NCBI GenBank assembly: GCA_016795285.1
Contig: JAEUIC010000023.1
Coordinates: 126,001-190,000 of the forward strand
DNA length: 64,000 nucleotides
Source of the DNA: Planctomycetota bacterium
Lineage (GTDB): Bacteria > Planctomycetota > B15-G4 > SIAN01
Direction of reading: 5' to 3'
Positions within the stretch are counted from its first letter, which is position 1; each line of letters opens with the position of its first letter. This document shows, one piece after another, positions 63,305 to 64,000 of the stretch. The notes beneath the pieces were generated by a model. It was not told the DNA's origin. It did no database searches and was given only the letters and a program-made list of their open reading frames with translations. The position numbers and the translations under genes are program-made.

Positions 63305-64000
63305 GTGTCGAAGCATCTCTCGGGAACAGGGTGGTGGCGCCTCGTCGGCGCCGCGGTTTTCATGGCCGCTAGCGCGCAGGCGCAGGAAGCGGTGACGGTG
63401 CCGTGGCTCGGTGACCCGAACCTGCAGCACCAGGTCTTCAGCGGAGGCGCGCTGACGCTGCAAGGCGTCGCGCGGCTGCCGGCGGGCTGCACGCTCACCG
63501 GCGCGACGTGGGATCCGGGCGATGGCAGCGGGCCGATCGCGGTGGGCGTCGGCAATCCGCGCGCGCTCGAGCTGGTGCACACCTACACGGGTGTCGACTT
63601 CCAGCCCTACACCGCGACGCTCTCGATCCAGACCACGTGCGGCAGCGCCAGCGACACGTTCCGCGTGATCGTGGTGCCGCGCACGCTCGACGTCGACGTC
63701 AACATGGCGATCGACCGCGGCCTGTGGCGGCTGCACAAGACGCAGATCCTCTCCAGCGTCGGCGGCGTGCCGACCGGCTACTGGGCGACGCAGAACCAGG
63801 CGGCCGACACGGCCTCCGCGGTGCTGGCGTTCGAGGTGAACGGTCACCTCGAGACGGGCAACGGTGCCGAGGATCCCTACGTCGAGGACGTGGCCTTCGG
63901 TCTCGCCCACACGTTCACTGAGCTCTCGCAGATCGCCATCGGACCGCAGGCGGCGGGCAACCCCGACGCCAACGGGAACGGCTTCGGCCTCCAGGTGCTC
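63305..64000 (+). CDS. Secreted PKD-like protein (3' partial)
   Basis: The frame is open from GTG 63305 to the window end (232 codons) with no stop. GAGGAG lies seven bases upstream. A signal peptide (WWRLVGAAVFMAASAQAQ) opens the protein. Residues about 28-130 look like a PKD/Ig-type domain (GGALTLQGVARLPAGCTLTG, ATWDPGDGSGPIAVGVG, HTYTGVDFQPYTATL with the D-G-D and HTY features of PKD). It continues with MAIDRGLWRLHKTQI and ADTASAVLAFEVNGHLETGN, resembling secreted proteins with repeated cadherin/PKD-like modules. It is divergent from the DUF1573 gene, 229 bases apart. The C-terminus is outside the window. Confidence 0.8.
   Translation, partial: MSKHLSGTGWWRLVGAAVFMAASAQAQEAVTVPWLGDPNLQHQVFSGGALTLQGVARLPAGCTLTGATWDPGDGSGPIAVGVGNPRALELVHTYTGVDFQPYTATLSIQTTCGSASDTFRVIVVPRTLDVDVNMAIDRGLWRLHKTQILSSVGGVPTGYWATQNQAADTASAVLAFEVNGHLETGNGAEDPYVEDVAFGLAHTFTELSQIAIGPQAAGNPDANGNGFGLQVL

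Overview
This is a 64 kb, very G+C-rich, gene-dense piece of bacterial chromosome. Codon third positions are almost all G or C. The gene content points to Planctomycetota, or a close relative with a similar secretome. It has two ECF sigma factor / Ser-Thr kinase pairs, a kinase fused to an FGE-like domain, and a TPR-CHAT protease. It also has secreted DUF1573, DUF4382, LamG, FG-GAP and carboxypeptidase-regulatory-like proteins, and a DUF1570-like metallopeptidase. This assignment is inferred from family content; there is no rRNA in the window. I see no tRNA or rRNA gene, CRISPR array, insertion sequence, phage gene or replication origin.

Layout. 1-5.7 kb: Tex (5' end outside the window), a TPR/metallopeptidase and a class A beta-lactamase. 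5.75-10.5 kb: a serine hydrolase divergent from a TetR regulator with a perfect palindrome between them, then a decayed fragment of the hydrolase and a tandem pair of DUF6265-type secreted proteins. 10.6-19.5 kb: a DUF2339 membrane protein, a LamG protein, PhzF, an unknown acidic-tailed protein, a PDZ protein and a receiver-less winged-helix regulator. 19.5-23.4 kb: a Kef-type antiporter, a HExxH peptidase, an ArsC/LMW-PTP protein and an anchored small protein. 23.4-28.2 kb: sigma factor and kinase-FGE fusion, divergent from an Asp/His-repeat secreted protein. 28.2-35.3 kb: NDH-2 flanked by two small genes, an Lhr-like helicase and a YceH-like protein. 35.6-45.4 kb: a seven-blade FG-GAP protein, an SDR, a 650-residue unknown, an APC permease coupled to a lipobox-bearing methyltransferase, a BamE-like protein and an S9 peptidase. 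45.5-50.9 kb: a DUF420 protein, two carboxypeptidase-regulatory-like surface proteins (one broken by an in-frame TGA) and a Cys-rich secreted protein; two copies of one 46-bp hairpin lie here. 51-52.7 kb: a LeuA-family enzyme with a histone-like N-terminal tail. 52.9-64 kb: a DUF4382 lipoprotein divergent from a sigma factor, kinase, CHAT-remnant and TPR-CHAT run, then a DUF1573 lipoprotein and the start of a secreted protein.

How the genes work together. The best candidate for an undescribed system is 54.8-61.2 kb. There an ECF sigma factor overlaps a membrane-anchored kinase with a DUF4384-like outer domain. These are followed by a 73-codon ORF ending in the CHAT C-terminus and by a full TPR-CHAT protein with a signal-like N-terminus. 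A second theme is local duplication and decay. Three gene fragments lie next to or near an intact homologue (hydrolase, S9 peptidase, CHAT protease), and one intact tandem pair is present. Short overlaps or gaps (sigma-kinase twice, methyltransferase-permease, NDH-2-small ORF) suggest translationally coupled units.
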